Below, piece after piece: positions 45,260 through 54,503 of a stretch of 56,895 nucleotides of DNA. The position numbers were made by a program, and so were the translations under genes. This DNA is from Anaerolineae bacterium (GTDB lineage: Bacteria > Chloroflexota > Anaerolineae > Aggregatilineales > Phototrophicaceae). Under the pieces are notes generated by a model. It was not told the DNA's origin and ran no database searches. It saw only the letters and a list, made by a program, of their open reading frames with translations. Position 1 is the first letter of the stretch; each line of letters opens with the position of its first letter. The stretch is from positions 1 to 56,895 of the forward strand of contig JALOOG010000015.1 of NCBI GenBank assembly GCA_025454525.1. Direction: 5' to 3'.

Positions 45260-46264
45260 ATGCAAATTGCGGTAGACGCGATGGGAACGGATGCCCATCC
45301 CATCCCAGATGTTGCGGGAGCGGTCATGGCTGCGCGGGAAGTTGCGGTAAAGTTGGTAGGTGATGAGCATCGCATCAAAGCGGAGTTAGCAAAGCATGTG
45401 ACCAAGGGGCTTCCTATAGAGATTATCCCTGCTGCTGAAGTGATCTCTATGGATGATAAGCCAAGTGTTATCCTCAAAGGTAAACCGCAGTCCTCGATGC
45501 ACCTTGGAATGCAATTGATTAAAGATCGGCACGCCGATGCGTTTGTCACCATGGGCAATACAGGTGCGGCTCATGCTATCGCGATGTTGGGTATTTTAAA
45601 GCGGATTGCAGGGGTGAAGCGCCCTGCCCTTTCGGTTATTTTTAAAATTCAGAATAAGCCGATTATCTTCTTAGATGTGGGTGCAAATGCGGATGTTAGA
45701 CCGGATTGGATGGTTCAATTTGCCCTTATGGGATCCATTTACGCGCAACAGGCGTTAGAGCTTCCCTCTCCGCGTATTGCCTTGCTCTCTAATGGCAAGG
45801 AAGAAGGCAAGGGATCGGATCTTATCCGTCTCACAAGCGAGATGCTCACACAATCGTCGTTAAATTTCGTGGGCAACGTTGAACCCATGGATATTTTTTA
45901 TCCCCAAGTGGATGTCGTGGTTTCAGATGGTTTTGTGGGCAATATTCTACTCAAGACGTTTGAGGCTTCTACTCGTTATCTGGGTAGTCTCATCCGTGAA
46001 GAAGTCACCCGCACATGGATCGGTAAGTTCGGTGGTTTGTTGTTGCGGCCGGCTTTAGCACGGGTCAGAACGCGGATTGATACGGGTGAAATTGGCGGTG
46101 CGCCCCTTTTAGGAGTCAATGGGGTTGTCATCATAGGCCATGGTGGATCGAATGCCAACGCCGTTAAAAATGCAATCCTTCAGGCTCGCAAGGCCGCGCA
46201 AGGTCGCATTGTAGACCGCATTGCCGAACAAATCACGCTGATACCAGCGGATAAAGGGGATTAA
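45260..46264 (+). CDS. plsX: Phosphate acyltransferase PlsX
   Basis: PlsX converts acyl-ACP to acyl-phosphate for phospholipid synthesis. The 334-residue protein has the family start QIAVDAMGTDAHP, the PSVILKGKPQSSM region, FVTMGNTGAA near 95, LDVGANADVRP near 138 and NGKEEGKGSDL near 178. The length is normal. GAGGA lies upstream. It is followed after 5 nt by fabF. The rpmF gene often found before plsX is absent here. Confidence 0.95.
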   Translation: MQIAVDAMGTDAHPIPDVAGAVMAAREVAVKLVGDEHRIKAELAKHVTKGLPIEIIPAAEVISMDDKPSVILKGKPQSSMHLGMQLIKDRHADAFVTMGNTGAAHAIAMLGILKRIAGVKRPALSVIFKIQNKPIIFLDVGANADVRPDWMVQFALMGSIYAQQALELPSPRIALLSNGKEEGKGSDLIRLTSEMLTQSSLNFVGNVEPMDIFYPQVDVVVSDGFVGNILLKTFEASTRYLGSLIREEVTRTWIGKFGGLLLRPALARVRTRIDTGEIGGAPLLGVNGVVIIGHGGSNANAVKNAILQARKAAQGRIVDRIAEQITLIPADKGD

Positions 46265-46269
46265 AAGCT

Positions 46270-47532
46270 ATGGAGTTATTACGAAATGGTCGTCCGCGGG
46301 TGGTCGTCACTGGATTAGGGGCGGTAACGGCACTTGGATCGGCTAAATCTTTATGGGAAAGTTTAAAAGCGGGAACATCGGGAATTTGTCGGATTCAAAC
46401 TATCCCAATCGATCATGTTCCGATTAAAATTGCCGGAGAGGTGCGTGATTTTAATTCCTCCGCTTATATTGATTATAAAGAGGCACGCCGGATGGGACGT
46501 GCTTCTCAATTTGCCGTTGTGGCCGCGCATCATGCAGTTGAGGATGCGGGTTTAAGCGTGGATCAGATTGAGCATTTAGGCGAACGAGTCGGTGTAGTGG
46601 TGGGAACAACGCTCGGATCTCATGAGTTATCGACCAATGCCACCATTGAATACCGTACCCGCGGCTATCGTAAACCCAACCCATTGTCCTTGATCAACGC
46701 TTTACCGAACATGCCGGCTCATTATATTAGTCGGTTTTTTCAGGCTTTGGGGCCCTTAAATACCCCTTCCACGGCTTGTGCGGCTGGGACGCAATCGATC
46801 GGTGAGGCGGCCGAATTGATCCGTAATGGACGTTCGGATGTTGTAATCTCTGGTGGGGTCGAGTCGATTTTACAGGATTACACCATTGCGGGTTTTCATG
46901 CGATGACCGCATTGGCCACTGAGTACAATGATCATCCAGAAGCGGCTAGTCGTCCTTTCGATCGTACTCGTTCCGGGTTTGTCATGGGAGAAGGCGCAGC
47001 GATTGTGGTCTTAGAAAGTTTGGCACATGCTTTGAAGCGTGGGGCGCGCATTTATGCCGAAGTTTTGGGACATGCTTCTTCATCCGATGCGTTTCATGTG
47101 GCAGCGTTGGATCCTAAAGGAGATGGTGCGGTTCGGGCGATGAGATGGGCCTTAGAAGACGCGCATTTAAACCCAGATCAAATTGATTATATCAATGCCC
47201 ATGGAACCTCGACTCCGGCCAATGATGCGATGGAGACATTAGCAATCAAGCGTGTATTTGGGGAACAGGCTTATAAGATCCCGGTGAGTTCCACCAAGAG
47301 CATGATTGGTCATACTTTTGGTGCATCGGGCGCAATTGAGGCGGTTGCTTCAATCATGACAATCTTTGAGCAGATCATCCACCCTACCATTAACTATCAC
47401 ACCCCAGATCCAGACTGCGATTTGGATTATGTGCCGAATGTGGCTCGCGTGATGCGTGATTTACGTTATGTGTTGTCGAACAGTTTTGGCTTAGGCGGGC
47501 AAAACGCTTCAATTGTGTTTGGTGTGGTCTAG
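46270..47532 (+). CDS. fabF: Beta-ketoacyl-ACP synthase II
   Basis: FabF elongates acyl-ACP by condensation with malonyl-ACP. The 420-residue thiolase-fold enzyme has the Cys-His-His triad: Cys in PSTACAAGT near 168, His in NAHGTSTP near 313 and His in SMIGHTFGA near 349. The VVTGLGAVTALG start is typical. It lies in an operon with plsX, consistent with fatty acid and phospholipid synthesis. Confidence 0.95.
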   Translation: MELLRNGRPRVVVTGLGAVTALGSAKSLWESLKAGTSGICRIQTIPIDHVPIKIAGEVRDFNSSAYIDYKEARRMGRASQFAVVAAHHAVEDAGLSVDQIEHLGERVGVVVGTTLGSHELSTNATIEYRTRGYRKPNPLSLINALPNMPAHYISRFFQALGPLNTPSTACAAGTQSIGEAAELIRNGRSDVVISGGVESILQDYTIAGFHAMTALATEYNDHPEAASRPFDRTRSGFVMGEGAAIVVLESLAHALKRGARIYAEVLGHASSSDAFHVAALDPKGDGAVRAMRWALEDAHLNPDQIDYINAHGTSTPANDAMETLAIKRVFGEQAYKIPVSSTKSMIGHTFGASGAIEAVASIMTIFEQIIHPTINYHTPDPDCDLDYVPNVARVMRDLRYVLSNSFGLGGQNASIVFGVV

Positions 47533-47551
47533 GGGGTATGTTACCCCCTAG
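47529..47551. terminator. Hairpin after fabF
   Basis: CTAGGGGGTA and TACCCCCTAG form a 10-bp stem around TGT. It includes the fabF stop codon. No clear T-tract follows, so termination strength is uncertain. Confidence 0.5.
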
Positions 47552-47605
47552 GGTTATCTAGTGTCGTGGTGTATTCCCTAGACTTATTTAGCGTTGTGGC
47601 GGATC
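47546..47605. repeat. Degenerate 30-bp tandem repeat at the end of the binding-protein gene
   Basis: Two adjacent 30-bp units both begin CCCTAG and share a TTAT-TAG-GT-GTGG core (13 of 16 bases in that part). The right unit holds the last codons and stop of the solute-binding protein gene; the left unit looks like a copy of that gene end placed after the stop. Confidence 0.4.
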
Positions 47606-48880
47606 AAAATACTCTAAGGTGCGAAAAGACATCATCAACGCGATGTCATGCGGTGCTGGGTCGTTATAAAAGCCCAGTTGCAATTCTTCGGTGAGAATTT
47701 CCTCAATTTCAACCCATGTGGACATAATCGGTAAAAATTTCAGGTCTGGGATCACATCTAAAAACACGCGACTGTTCAACGGTTTTTTGTTGGGGTCGAG
47801 AAACGCGGGCGACTCAGCGACGGCTCGTAAAGACGGTACGGTTCTCCCAGATTGTGCCACAATGGTTTGTCCGGCCGGTGAATTGGCGTATTCAATAAAT
47901 GTCCAAACCGCCTCTTTATCATCAATCATGCTTGGCATACAGTACGCATCGGCGTGTAGCACCCCGGCGCGTTGTTTCCCTTGTGGTAACGGTGCCACAT
48001 CCCAATCAAACGCGGTAATTTCGCGGTAGGTTGGCACACCCCGCCGGCTATTCAGATACATCGCGGTTCTACCGTTCATGAAACGGCTTTCACTATCTTC
48101 AGCCGATTCAGCTTCTGCATTCGGCACAACACCGTGAACCGTTTGCAATTGGATAAACCATTGCAATGCCTCTAATCCCTCGTTAGATCGGTCTAGTGTC
48201 AACACAGTTGGGTTAAAGTCAGTATTGGTCAATTCTCCGCCATTTTGCCACAAAAACGGGGCTAACCGCACAATCGAGACTTCCGTGCCAAGTCCGTAAA
48301 TATCGGTGTTACCGTCTCCATCAAGATCTTGTGTAAGGCGTTGAGCTGTTTCTAGGAAATCATCCCACGTCCAATCATTGTTAGGATAAGATACGCCGGC
48401 CGCATCAAACAAATTTTTGTTGTAGTACACCACTAAGCTAGATAAATTTTGCGGAATACAGATCAATTTTCCCTCCCAGTAAAACGGCTCTAGTGCCTCT
48501 GGGTAAAAATCCTCTGTTTGAATCAAGGGACTTCTATCCAAGTAATCGCCTAAGGGTTCAAGCACCCCACGCGCTGCAAATTGTGCATAACGTCGATAGT
48601 TGATCAGCATCACATCGGACGGCGTATTGGCAGCAAAATCGGCACCGATTCGGGCGCGGTAATCACTTTGGCTTGGGATATGGATCAATTGTACTTGGAT
48701 CGTGGGATGTTCCGACTCAAATGCTGTAACGAGTGCTTCATAAGCGGCTCGCTCTGCCGGATCACCAAAGATCATGAACGAGATCTCCGTATTGGATTCT
48801 GAAGTGTTAGGCGAACAGGCGTTTGAACTCAATACCAAGATCAAGATAAAAATCTGTAATGTTTGTCGGTGGATGTTCAT
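47588..48880 (-). CDS. Sugar ABC transporter substrate-binding lipoprotein
   Basis: The 430-residue family 1 extracellular solute-binding protein starts with a lipoprotein signal peptide (hydrophobic residues 9-20, SSNAC lipobox with Cys near 22), so it is anchored outside the membrane. An FMIFGDPAERAAYEALVTAFE start and NLSSLVVYYNKNLFDAAG near 150 are typical of sugar-binding proteins. It overlaps the permease gene by 4 nt. The bound sugar is unknown. Confidence 0.92.
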   Translation of the reverse strand: MNIHRQTLQIFILILVLSSNACSPNTSESNTEISFMIFGDPAERAAYEALVTAFESEHPTIQVQLIHIPSQSDYRARIGADFAANTPSDVMLINYRRYAQFAARGVLEPLGDYLDRSPLIQTEDFYPEALEPFYWEGKLICIPQNLSSLVVYYNKNLFDAAGVSYPNNDWTWDDFLETAQRLTQDLDGDGNTDIYGLGTEVSIVRLAPFLWQNGGELTNTDFNPTVLTLDRSNEGLEALQWFIQLQTVHGVVPNAEAESAEDSESRFMNGRTAMYLNSRRGVPTYREITAFDWDVAPLPQGKQRAGVLHADAYCMPSMIDDKEAVWTFIEYANSPAGQTIVAQSGRTVPSLRAVAESPAFLDPNKKPLNSRVFLDVIPDLKFLPIMSTWVEIEEILTEELQLGFYNDPAPHDIALMMSFRTLEYFDPPQR

Positions 48881-49707
48881 AAGTTGTTAAAAATCCCTTT
48901 TTCTGACCAAAAATAGCGTTGAATCAACCCGAACAATAAGACAATTGGTGTAATCATCACCACCGACGCGGCCATCAACAGCGGCCAATTGCTTCTATCC
49001 AATTGTTGTAGCATTTGTAGCCCTACTGACAAGGTGTATTTTTCCGTTGATTTTATGTAGAGCAATGGACTGATAAAATCGCTCCAATACAGGATAAACG
49101 TCAATACCATTACAGTCACAATCGTTGGTTTTGCTAGGGGCATTGCAATCACCCGCCATATTTGGATCGCCATTGCCCCGTCTAACACCGCCGACTCATA
49201 CAATTCTTTTGGGATGCGCCGGAATGTCCAGTAGAATAACAGAATGAACAACGGACTAGATCCCATCATTGCAGGCGCAATAATCGCCCAAATGGTATCA
49301 ATCCACCCTAACCGTGAGAACAAGACAAAACGCGCTAACCATAAGCTGGTGACTGGGATCATCAACAAAATAATCGCCAGCAAGATCAAACGATTTTGTG
49401 TGCCTTGGGTGAACTGCGCCATAGCAAAACCGGCCCAAGAGGCCGTAACCAACGTTAGCGGGATTGCCATGCCAATTACCAACAACGAGTTTAACAGGTA
49501 TTGACCTAACGGAATAAGTTCAAATGCTCGTTGGTAATTGCTCCATGAGATCGGGTTAGGAATCCACTCTATCACAGGTGGAGGGGGTAATCCCGGCTGT
49601 CGAAGTGATGCAGAGATCACCCAAATCATCGCGATAACAGAAACCGATGAGACCAAGATCGCCGCCAAATGGTAGCTTATCGTTCTAATCCTTCTAATCA
49701 TACGCAT
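48877..49707 (-). CDS. Carbohydrate ABC transporter permease (MalG-like)
   Basis: The 276-residue inner permease has about six membrane helices and the cytoplasmic EAA-type loop ESAVLDGAMAIQIWRVIAMP near residues 173-192, which contacts the ATPase. It overlaps the upstream permease gene by 14 nt and the binding-protein gene by 4 nt, so the three are coupled. No ATPase gene is adjacent; a shared MsmX-type ATPase from elsewhere is likely. Confidence 0.93.
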   Translation of the reverse strand: MRMIRRIRTISYHLAAILVSSVSVIAMIWVISASLRQPGLPPPPVIEWIPNPISWSNYQRAFELIPLGQYLLNSLLVIGMAIPLTLVTASWAGFAMAQFTQGTQNRLILLAIILLMIPVTSLWLARFVLFSRLGWIDTIWAIIAPAMMGSSPLFILLFYWTFRRIPKELYESAVLDGAMAIQIWRVIAMPLAKPTIVTVMVLTFILYWSDFISPLLYIKSTEKYTLSVGLQMLQQLDRSNWPLLMAASVVMITPIVLLFGLIQRYFWSEKGIFNNL

Positions 49708-50572
49708 TTTGATTCCGCCACCCTTTTAACACCACGAATACCGTGATTAAGATGACACTCACACCACAGATCATCAACACGGTCATGGTTGCCCCTGAGC
49801 CGTAACGAAAATCCTCAAACGTCTCTTTGTAAATGTGTAACGGTAGGAACATCGTTGCATAATACGGATCGCCGCCTGTCATGATATAAGCCGGAGTAAA
49901 GGTGTTTTGCGTGGTCAGTAGGACATCGCGTAGCGTTAACAGGATCAGCCAAGGACGCAATAATGGAAATGTGATATACCGAAACTTTTGCCATCCTGTA
50001 CCACCATCAACCGCTGCCACGTCATAGTAATCGCGTGGGATATTGTGCAACCCTGCTAACAAGACGACAAACCCCTCACCGATTTGAAACACCGACATCA
50101 GGACAATGGCCGGAAGTGCAAAACGCGCATCCGTTAACCAACCTGGCCCCTCGATTCCAATGGCTTCCAATACTTGGTTGAGCGGCCCATAAATCGGATT
50201 AAACACCCATAGCCAGATCAAAGCATAAGCGACATCAGGGATAAGCGTGGGTAGATAGACTGCGGTTCGATAAAGTCCAACTCCCCTTCTACGATGTTCT
50301 AAAAAGAGCGCCAAAGCCAATGCGCCTAAGATCCGTAACGGTACAGCCAATAGGACAAATAGCAAGGAGTTCAACATCGCTCTTGGCAGGATATCATCAA
50401 ATTGGGCCAGATCGCGAAAATTATTGAATCCATACCAGCTCGGTGGTGATAGCAAATCGTATTGTGTAAACGCCAAGATTAAAGTAACGATCGCCGGAAT
50501 CACAATTAAGATCACCGTCCCCATCAAGTACGGGAGCAGCATCCATCTTAATGTTCTTCGATAATTTAACAT
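49694..50572 (-). CDS. Carbohydrate ABC transporter permease (MalF-like)
   Basis: The 292-residue permease has about six membrane helices and an EAA-type loop (YYDVAAVDGGTGWQKFRYIT near 185-205). It is the first gene of the importer operon. The ATG at 50572 is chosen for AAAGG 10 nt upstream; the longer frame to 50614 would run through the palindromic operator-like site. Confidence 0.92.
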   Translation of the reverse strand: MLNYRRTLRWMLLPYLMGTVILIVIPAIVTLILAFTQYDLLSPPSWYGFNNFRDLAQFDDILPRAMLNSLLFVLLAVPLRILGALALALFLEHRRRGVGLYRTAVYLPTLIPDVAYALIWLWVFNPIYGPLNQVLEAIGIEGPGWLTDARFALPAIVLMSVFQIGEGFVVLLAGLHNIPRDYYDVAAVDGGTGWQKFRYITFPLLRPWLILLTLRDVLLTTQNTFTPAYIMTGGDPYYATMFLPLHIYKETFEDFRYGSGATMTVLMICGVSVILITVFVVLKGWRNQNAYD

Positions 50573-50600
50573 TTCAATGTAACCTTTAACAATTACCGTC

Positions 50601-50636
50601 TTGCCAATTGGCAAACAATTTCAACTGGTGTATTTT
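50601..50636. promoter_or_regulatory. 14-bp perfect palindrome in a divergent promoter region
   Basis: TTGCCAATTGGCAA (50601-50614) is a perfect dyad. On the plus strand its TTGGCA can serve as -35, with TATTTT (50631-50636) as -10 at 17 nt. On the minus strand TTGCCA with TGTTAA at 17 nt is possible. A LacI- or similar-type operator controlling the importer and/or the TPR gene is a reasonable guess. Confidence 0.45.
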
Positions 50637-50663
50637 AAAAGAGAAAGTAGGCATGAGGGCTGT

Positions 50664-51917
50664 ATGCGTAACCAGTTGAACACAATTGATGCTTTGTTGA
50701 AAAAACGCGAGATCAAAAAGGCTGAGATCATCATCGCTCGACATCTTCGCACCGCCACCACTGAATCCCAGCAGGCCAAATTGTTCATCTACCGTGCGCG
50801 TACTCGCCTCTTAAATGCTCGTCCAGAGGCCGCCCTTGATGATCTACTCAAGGCTCGCACCCTATCCGCCGATTTGTTAGAAACAGCTGAGAATATTGAG
50901 TTGTTGGCAGATTGTCATTTTGCACGTTTCGAGTTGTCCTCGGTTGGGTTTGCAGATCGTAATCATGCAGAGCAAGCCTTGCAATTGTACCATCAAATCA
51001 TCCGTGATTTTCCCCAATATCACAACCTTGGCTGGGTTTACTACCAACTAGGACGGGTATTTCTGAGTGAAAGTAACGTTTCCCAAGCGGTAGATCATTT
51101 TCAGCAGTCATTACTCATGCCAAGCCATTTACCGCCTTTAACCGCCTATTGTTACGAACGTTTGGCGTTTGTTGCCTTCTATGAACAACGTGATTTCCAA
51201 CGTGCTTTGGCATTTCTTGCGAAGGCCGTGGACACATATCCGGTGATAGAAGATCAGATGTGGCTCATTCAAGTCTATATTCTCCGCAGCCGGGTATATC
51301 GTGAAACCCAACAACCTCAATTAGCTTTGCAGGCCGCACAAATGGCCTTAAATCTCGCTTCCTCTGGACGGTCAGATCGCCGAATGGGACTCGCCGAAGC
51401 GTTATTGACCAATGGTGAACTTCTGAGTCACATTGCCGGAAGAGAACGAGATCTCATCACTTATTTAGAGCAGTTTTTGCAGATTAGCAAGCGCCCCTTA
51501 GGGGTTGATGTCACTTGGTCGCGTGTTTACGAAATGTTAGCGGATGCCTATTGTGTAGTGGGACGCTTTGATGATGCGATCAATGCTTATAATCTTGTGA
51601 TGCAGTTTAATCCCTATCATCCTTGGGAGATCTCCATTTACTATCGAATTGCGCGTGCTTACTATCAGCAAGGGGCTTATGAAAAGACCATTGATGCGGT
51701 TCAACATGCTTTACAAGTAGCGCAAAATGACGGACATGAGCATGATTACCGGATGTATGATCTTTTGGGAAGCGCTTATTTTGCTTTAGCGCGTTATCAG
51801 CTTGCGAGTGAAGCTTACGCGACTGCTTTAGCGATTGCTCCGCAAAAAGATGAGCATCTTGACAAAATTCGTAAGTATCATCAGTTCTCATTGGAAAAAC
51901 TGAATCAAACTCTGTAA
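50664..51917 (+). CDS. Tetratricopeptide-repeat protein
   Basis: The 417-residue soluble protein consists mostly of TPR motifs from the N-terminus to ~400, for example NLGWVYYQLGRVFL, FDDAINAYNLVMQFNP and YQLASEAYATALAIAP. No signal peptide or catalytic motif is present. The ATG at 50664 has GAGGG at good spacing; the earlier TTG at 50601 lies in the palindrome and is unlikely. It precedes trmFO by 36 nt, but a shared function is not evident. Confidence 0.82.
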   Translation: MRNQLNTIDALLKKREIKKAEIIIARHLRTATTESQQAKLFIYRARTRLLNARPEAALDDLLKARTLSADLLETAENIELLADCHFARFELSSVGFADRNHAEQALQLYHQIIRDFPQYHNLGWVYYQLGRVFLSESNVSQAVDHFQQSLLMPSHLPPLTAYCYERLAFVAFYEQRDFQRALAFLAKAVDTYPVIEDQMWLIQVYILRSRVYRETQQPQLALQAAQMALNLASSGRSDRRMGLAEALLTNGELLSHIAGRERDLITYLEQFLQISKRPLGVDVTWSRVYEMLADAYCVVGRFDDAINAYNLVMQFNPYHPWEISIYYRIARAYYQQGAYEKTIDAVQHALQVAQNDGHEHDYRMYDLLGSAYFALARYQLASEAYATALAIAPQKDEHLDKIRKYHQFSLEKLNQTL

Positions 51918-51953
51918 ACTGAAGTTAAAATCAAACTTGATTTCGAGGAAATT

Positions 51954-53288
51954 ATGCGAGTAACGGTCATTGGGGGCGGTTTAGCGGGGAGTGAAGCGGC
52001 GTGGCAGCTTGCGGAACGTGGTTTTGAGGTCGATCTTTACGAAATGCGTCCTAAACGCACCACGGGCGCGCATGTATCGGATCGTTTGGCCGAGTTGGTA
52101 TGCAGCAACTCTTTAGGATCGAAGTTACGCGATCGGGCCTCCGGTTTATTGCAGTACGAACTCCGTTTATTGCGCTCCAAACTATTAGAATGTGCCGAAT
52201 CTTCATCCGTTCCGGCCGGTGGAGCGTTAGCAGTAGATCGTGAGTTATTCGCTCAAACCGTAACCGATGCCATTTACCAACATCCTAAGATTACGCTCAT
52301 ACGGGATGAAATGCCTTCTATACCCGCTACTCCCACCATTATTGCAACTGGCCCTTTGACTTCTCCAACACTCGCTAAGGCGATCGCTGATTTAACGGGT
52401 GAAGAGTACCTATACTTTTATGATGCAGTATCTCCGATTGTCGTTTCCGACACGATCAATATGGAGATTGCTTTCCGCGCCAGTCGTTACGATCGGGGTG
52501 ATGATGATTACATCAACTGTCCAATGAACAAAGAGGAGTATCAACGTTTTGTCAGCGCGCTTAAATCCGCCGAAACCACTGAATTACGTGACTTTGAGCG
52601 CGAAGATCCTAAATTTTTTGAGGGTTGTTTACCAATTGAACAAATGGCGCATCGCGGTGATGACACGTTGGCGCATGGCCCAATGCGTCCTGTTGGATTG
52701 CGTGATCCGCGTATCGGAAAGCGCCCTTATGCGATCGTGCAGTTACGCCGAGATAACGTCGCCGGCACACTTTATAATTTGGTGGGCTTTCAGACCAATA
52801 TCAAATGGGGACAACAAGAAGAAATTTTGCGATTGATTCCTGGTCTCGAAAATGCAGAGTTTATTCGTATGGGTCAAATGCACCGCAATACGTTCATCAA
52901 CTCTCCTGTTTTACTGCGTCCAACCATGGCCTTTAAACACCGTACCGATCTCTTTTTTGCGGGTCAGATTGTTGGGGTAGAAGGTTATATTGGCAATGTG
53001 GCTACAGGTCTAGTCGCAGCAGTCAATTTAGCGCGTGTACTCCATAACCGTTCCGAATGGATTTTACCGCCGACCTCCATGCTGGGCGCTTTATGCCATT
53101 ATGTCACCAATGCCGATCCTAACTATTTTCAACCCATGAAAGCCAATTTCGGAATCATGCCAGAGTTACCAGAGCGTGTAAAAGGCAAACGCGATCGCTA
53201 CAATAGTTATTCGGATCGCGCTTTAGAAGATTTAGCCGCCTCTATCGCGAATGACTCTTCTTTTGTATCATCAATTGTGATGAATTAG
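51954..53288 (+). CDS. trmFO: Methylenetetrahydrofolate--tRNA-(uracil-5-)-methyltransferase
   Basis: TrmFO makes m5U54 in the T-loop of tRNA using folate and FAD. The 444-residue flavoprotein has an FAD motif [11 protein letters not shown] at residues 7-17, [12 protein letters not shown] with the catalytic-region cysteine near 50, [14 protein letters not shown] near 85-98, and a late [17 protein letters not shown]. Length and start are normal, with GAGGAAA before the ATG. Confidence 0.96.
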   Translation: MRVTVIGGGLAGSEAAWQLAERGFEVDLYEMRPKRTTGAHVSDRLAELVCSNSLGSKLRDRASGLLQYELRLLRSKLLECAESSSVPAGGALAVDRELFAQTVTDAIYQHPKITLIRDEMPSIPATPTIIATGPLTSPTLAKAIADLTGEEYLYFYDAVSPIVVSDTINMEIAFRASRYDRGDDDYINCPMNKEEYQRFVSALKSAETTELRDFEREDPKFFEGCLPIEQMAHRGDDTLAHGPMRPVGLRDPRIGKRPYAIVQLRRDNVAGTLYNLVGFQTNIKWGQQEEILRLIPGLENAEFIRMGQMHRNTFINSPVLLRPTMAFKHRTDLFFAGQIVGVEGYIGNVATGLVAAVNLARVLHNRSEWILPPTSMLGALCHYVTNADPNYFQPMKANFGIMPELPERVKGKRDRYNSYSDRALEDLAASIANDSSFVSSIVMN

Positions 53289-53324
53289 ATCTTCTTTTTT
53301 ATACTTTATACACGGAGTTTAATC

Positions 53325-54503
53325 ATGCCCTTACATGCGGCGCGCTTAGATACCCTTCCCCCTTACGTATTTGCAGTTTTAGGGGAGCGCTTAAGACAAA
53401 TGGAATTAGCCGGAATCGATGTGATCCGATTGGACATCGGTAGCCCGGATATGCCTCCTCCTCCCCATGTCGTCGAGACTTTATATCGCTCATCCCAGAA
53501 CCCTGATCATCATGGTTATTCTGGTTATCGTGGCATTCCCTCGTTTCGTCAAGCGATCGCCCGATATTACCAACACAAATTTAATGTAGAGCTGAATGCT
53601 GAAAAGCAAGTTCTACCGTTACTGGGGAGCAAAGAGGGAATCGTCAATCTGTCTTTAGCATATCTAGATAAGGGCGATCTTGTTTTGATTCCCGACATTG
53701 GTTATCCCTCTTATATGCAAGGAGCGCGCCTAGCAGGTGCAGATATTCATTGGCTACCTGTTTCTCCAGAGAATCATTATCAACCTGATTTTGATGCCAT
53801 CCCAACGGACATTGCACACAAAGCGAAATTGTTATGGATCAACTACCCTAATAATCCAACCGGAGCGGTAGCCAACTTAGATTTTTATCGCCGTGCAATT
53901 GATTTTTGCAAAGCGTATGACATTTTGTTGGTATCAGATAACCCATATTGTGAAGTCGTTTTTGATGGATATATGGCACCAAGCGCCATGCAGATTGCAG
54001 GTGCGTCCGATGTCGCTGTGGAATTTATTTCATTTTCTAAAAGTCACAATATGGCTGGATGGCGTTTAGGTGCAGCTGTCGGTTCACCAACAGCTTTACA
54101 AACCCTTCTACGTATCAAAAGCAATATGGATAGCGGACACTTTCACCCTATCTACGAAGCGGGTATTGATGCCATTGATCATACACCGCAATCATGGTTA
54201 GATGAACGCAATCGCATTTACCAAAATCGCCGTGATCGTATTTTAGCCGCCCTTCCAGATATTGGTTTACAGGCAGATAAACCGCTAGGTTCATTGTACT
54301 TATGGGCGACCCCCTTACACACAGATGCTCAAACCTATGTTGAACGCGCCTTAACCGAAGCGCATGTCTCACTTGCTCCTGGTGGAGCTTATGGCCCCGG
54401 TGGTACAAATTATCTACGCATCAGTGTAGGGATGTCTGATGAACGTATCGATGAGTCTTTAAATCGGCTCAAAGTTTGGTATTCGGCACATCAATATGCA
54501 TGA
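53325..54503 (+). CDS. Class I/II PLP-dependent aminotransferase
   Basis: The 392-residue fold-type I aminotransferase resembles LL-diaminopimelate aminotransferase/AspC-like enzymes. It has DIGSPDMPPPPHV near the N-terminus, YSGYRGIP, GSKEGI near 103, NYPNNPTGA near 175, and the PLP lysine in SFSKSHNMAGWR near 243. An Arg in LRISVG near 366 would bind the substrate carboxylate. The amino acid is not certain. Its end overlaps the hflX start by 8 nt. Confidence 0.9.
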   Translation: MPLHAARLDTLPPYVFAVLGERLRQMELAGIDVIRLDIGSPDMPPPPHVVETLYRSSQNPDHHGYSGYRGIPSFRQAIARYYQHKFNVELNAEKQVLPLLGSKEGIVNLSLAYLDKGDLVLIPDIGYPSYMQGARLAGADIHWLPVSPENHYQPDFDAIPTDIAHKAKLLWINYPNNPTGAVANLDFYRRAIDFCKAYDILLVSDNPYCEVVFDGYMAPSAMQIAGASDVAVEFISFSKSHNMAGWRLGAAVGSPTALQTLLRIKSNMDSGHFHPIYEAGIDAIDHTPQSWLDERNRIYQNRRDRILAALPDIGLQADKPLGSLYLWATPLHTDAQTYVERALTEAHVSLAPGGAYGPGGTNYLRISVGMSDERIDESLNRLKVWYSAHQYA

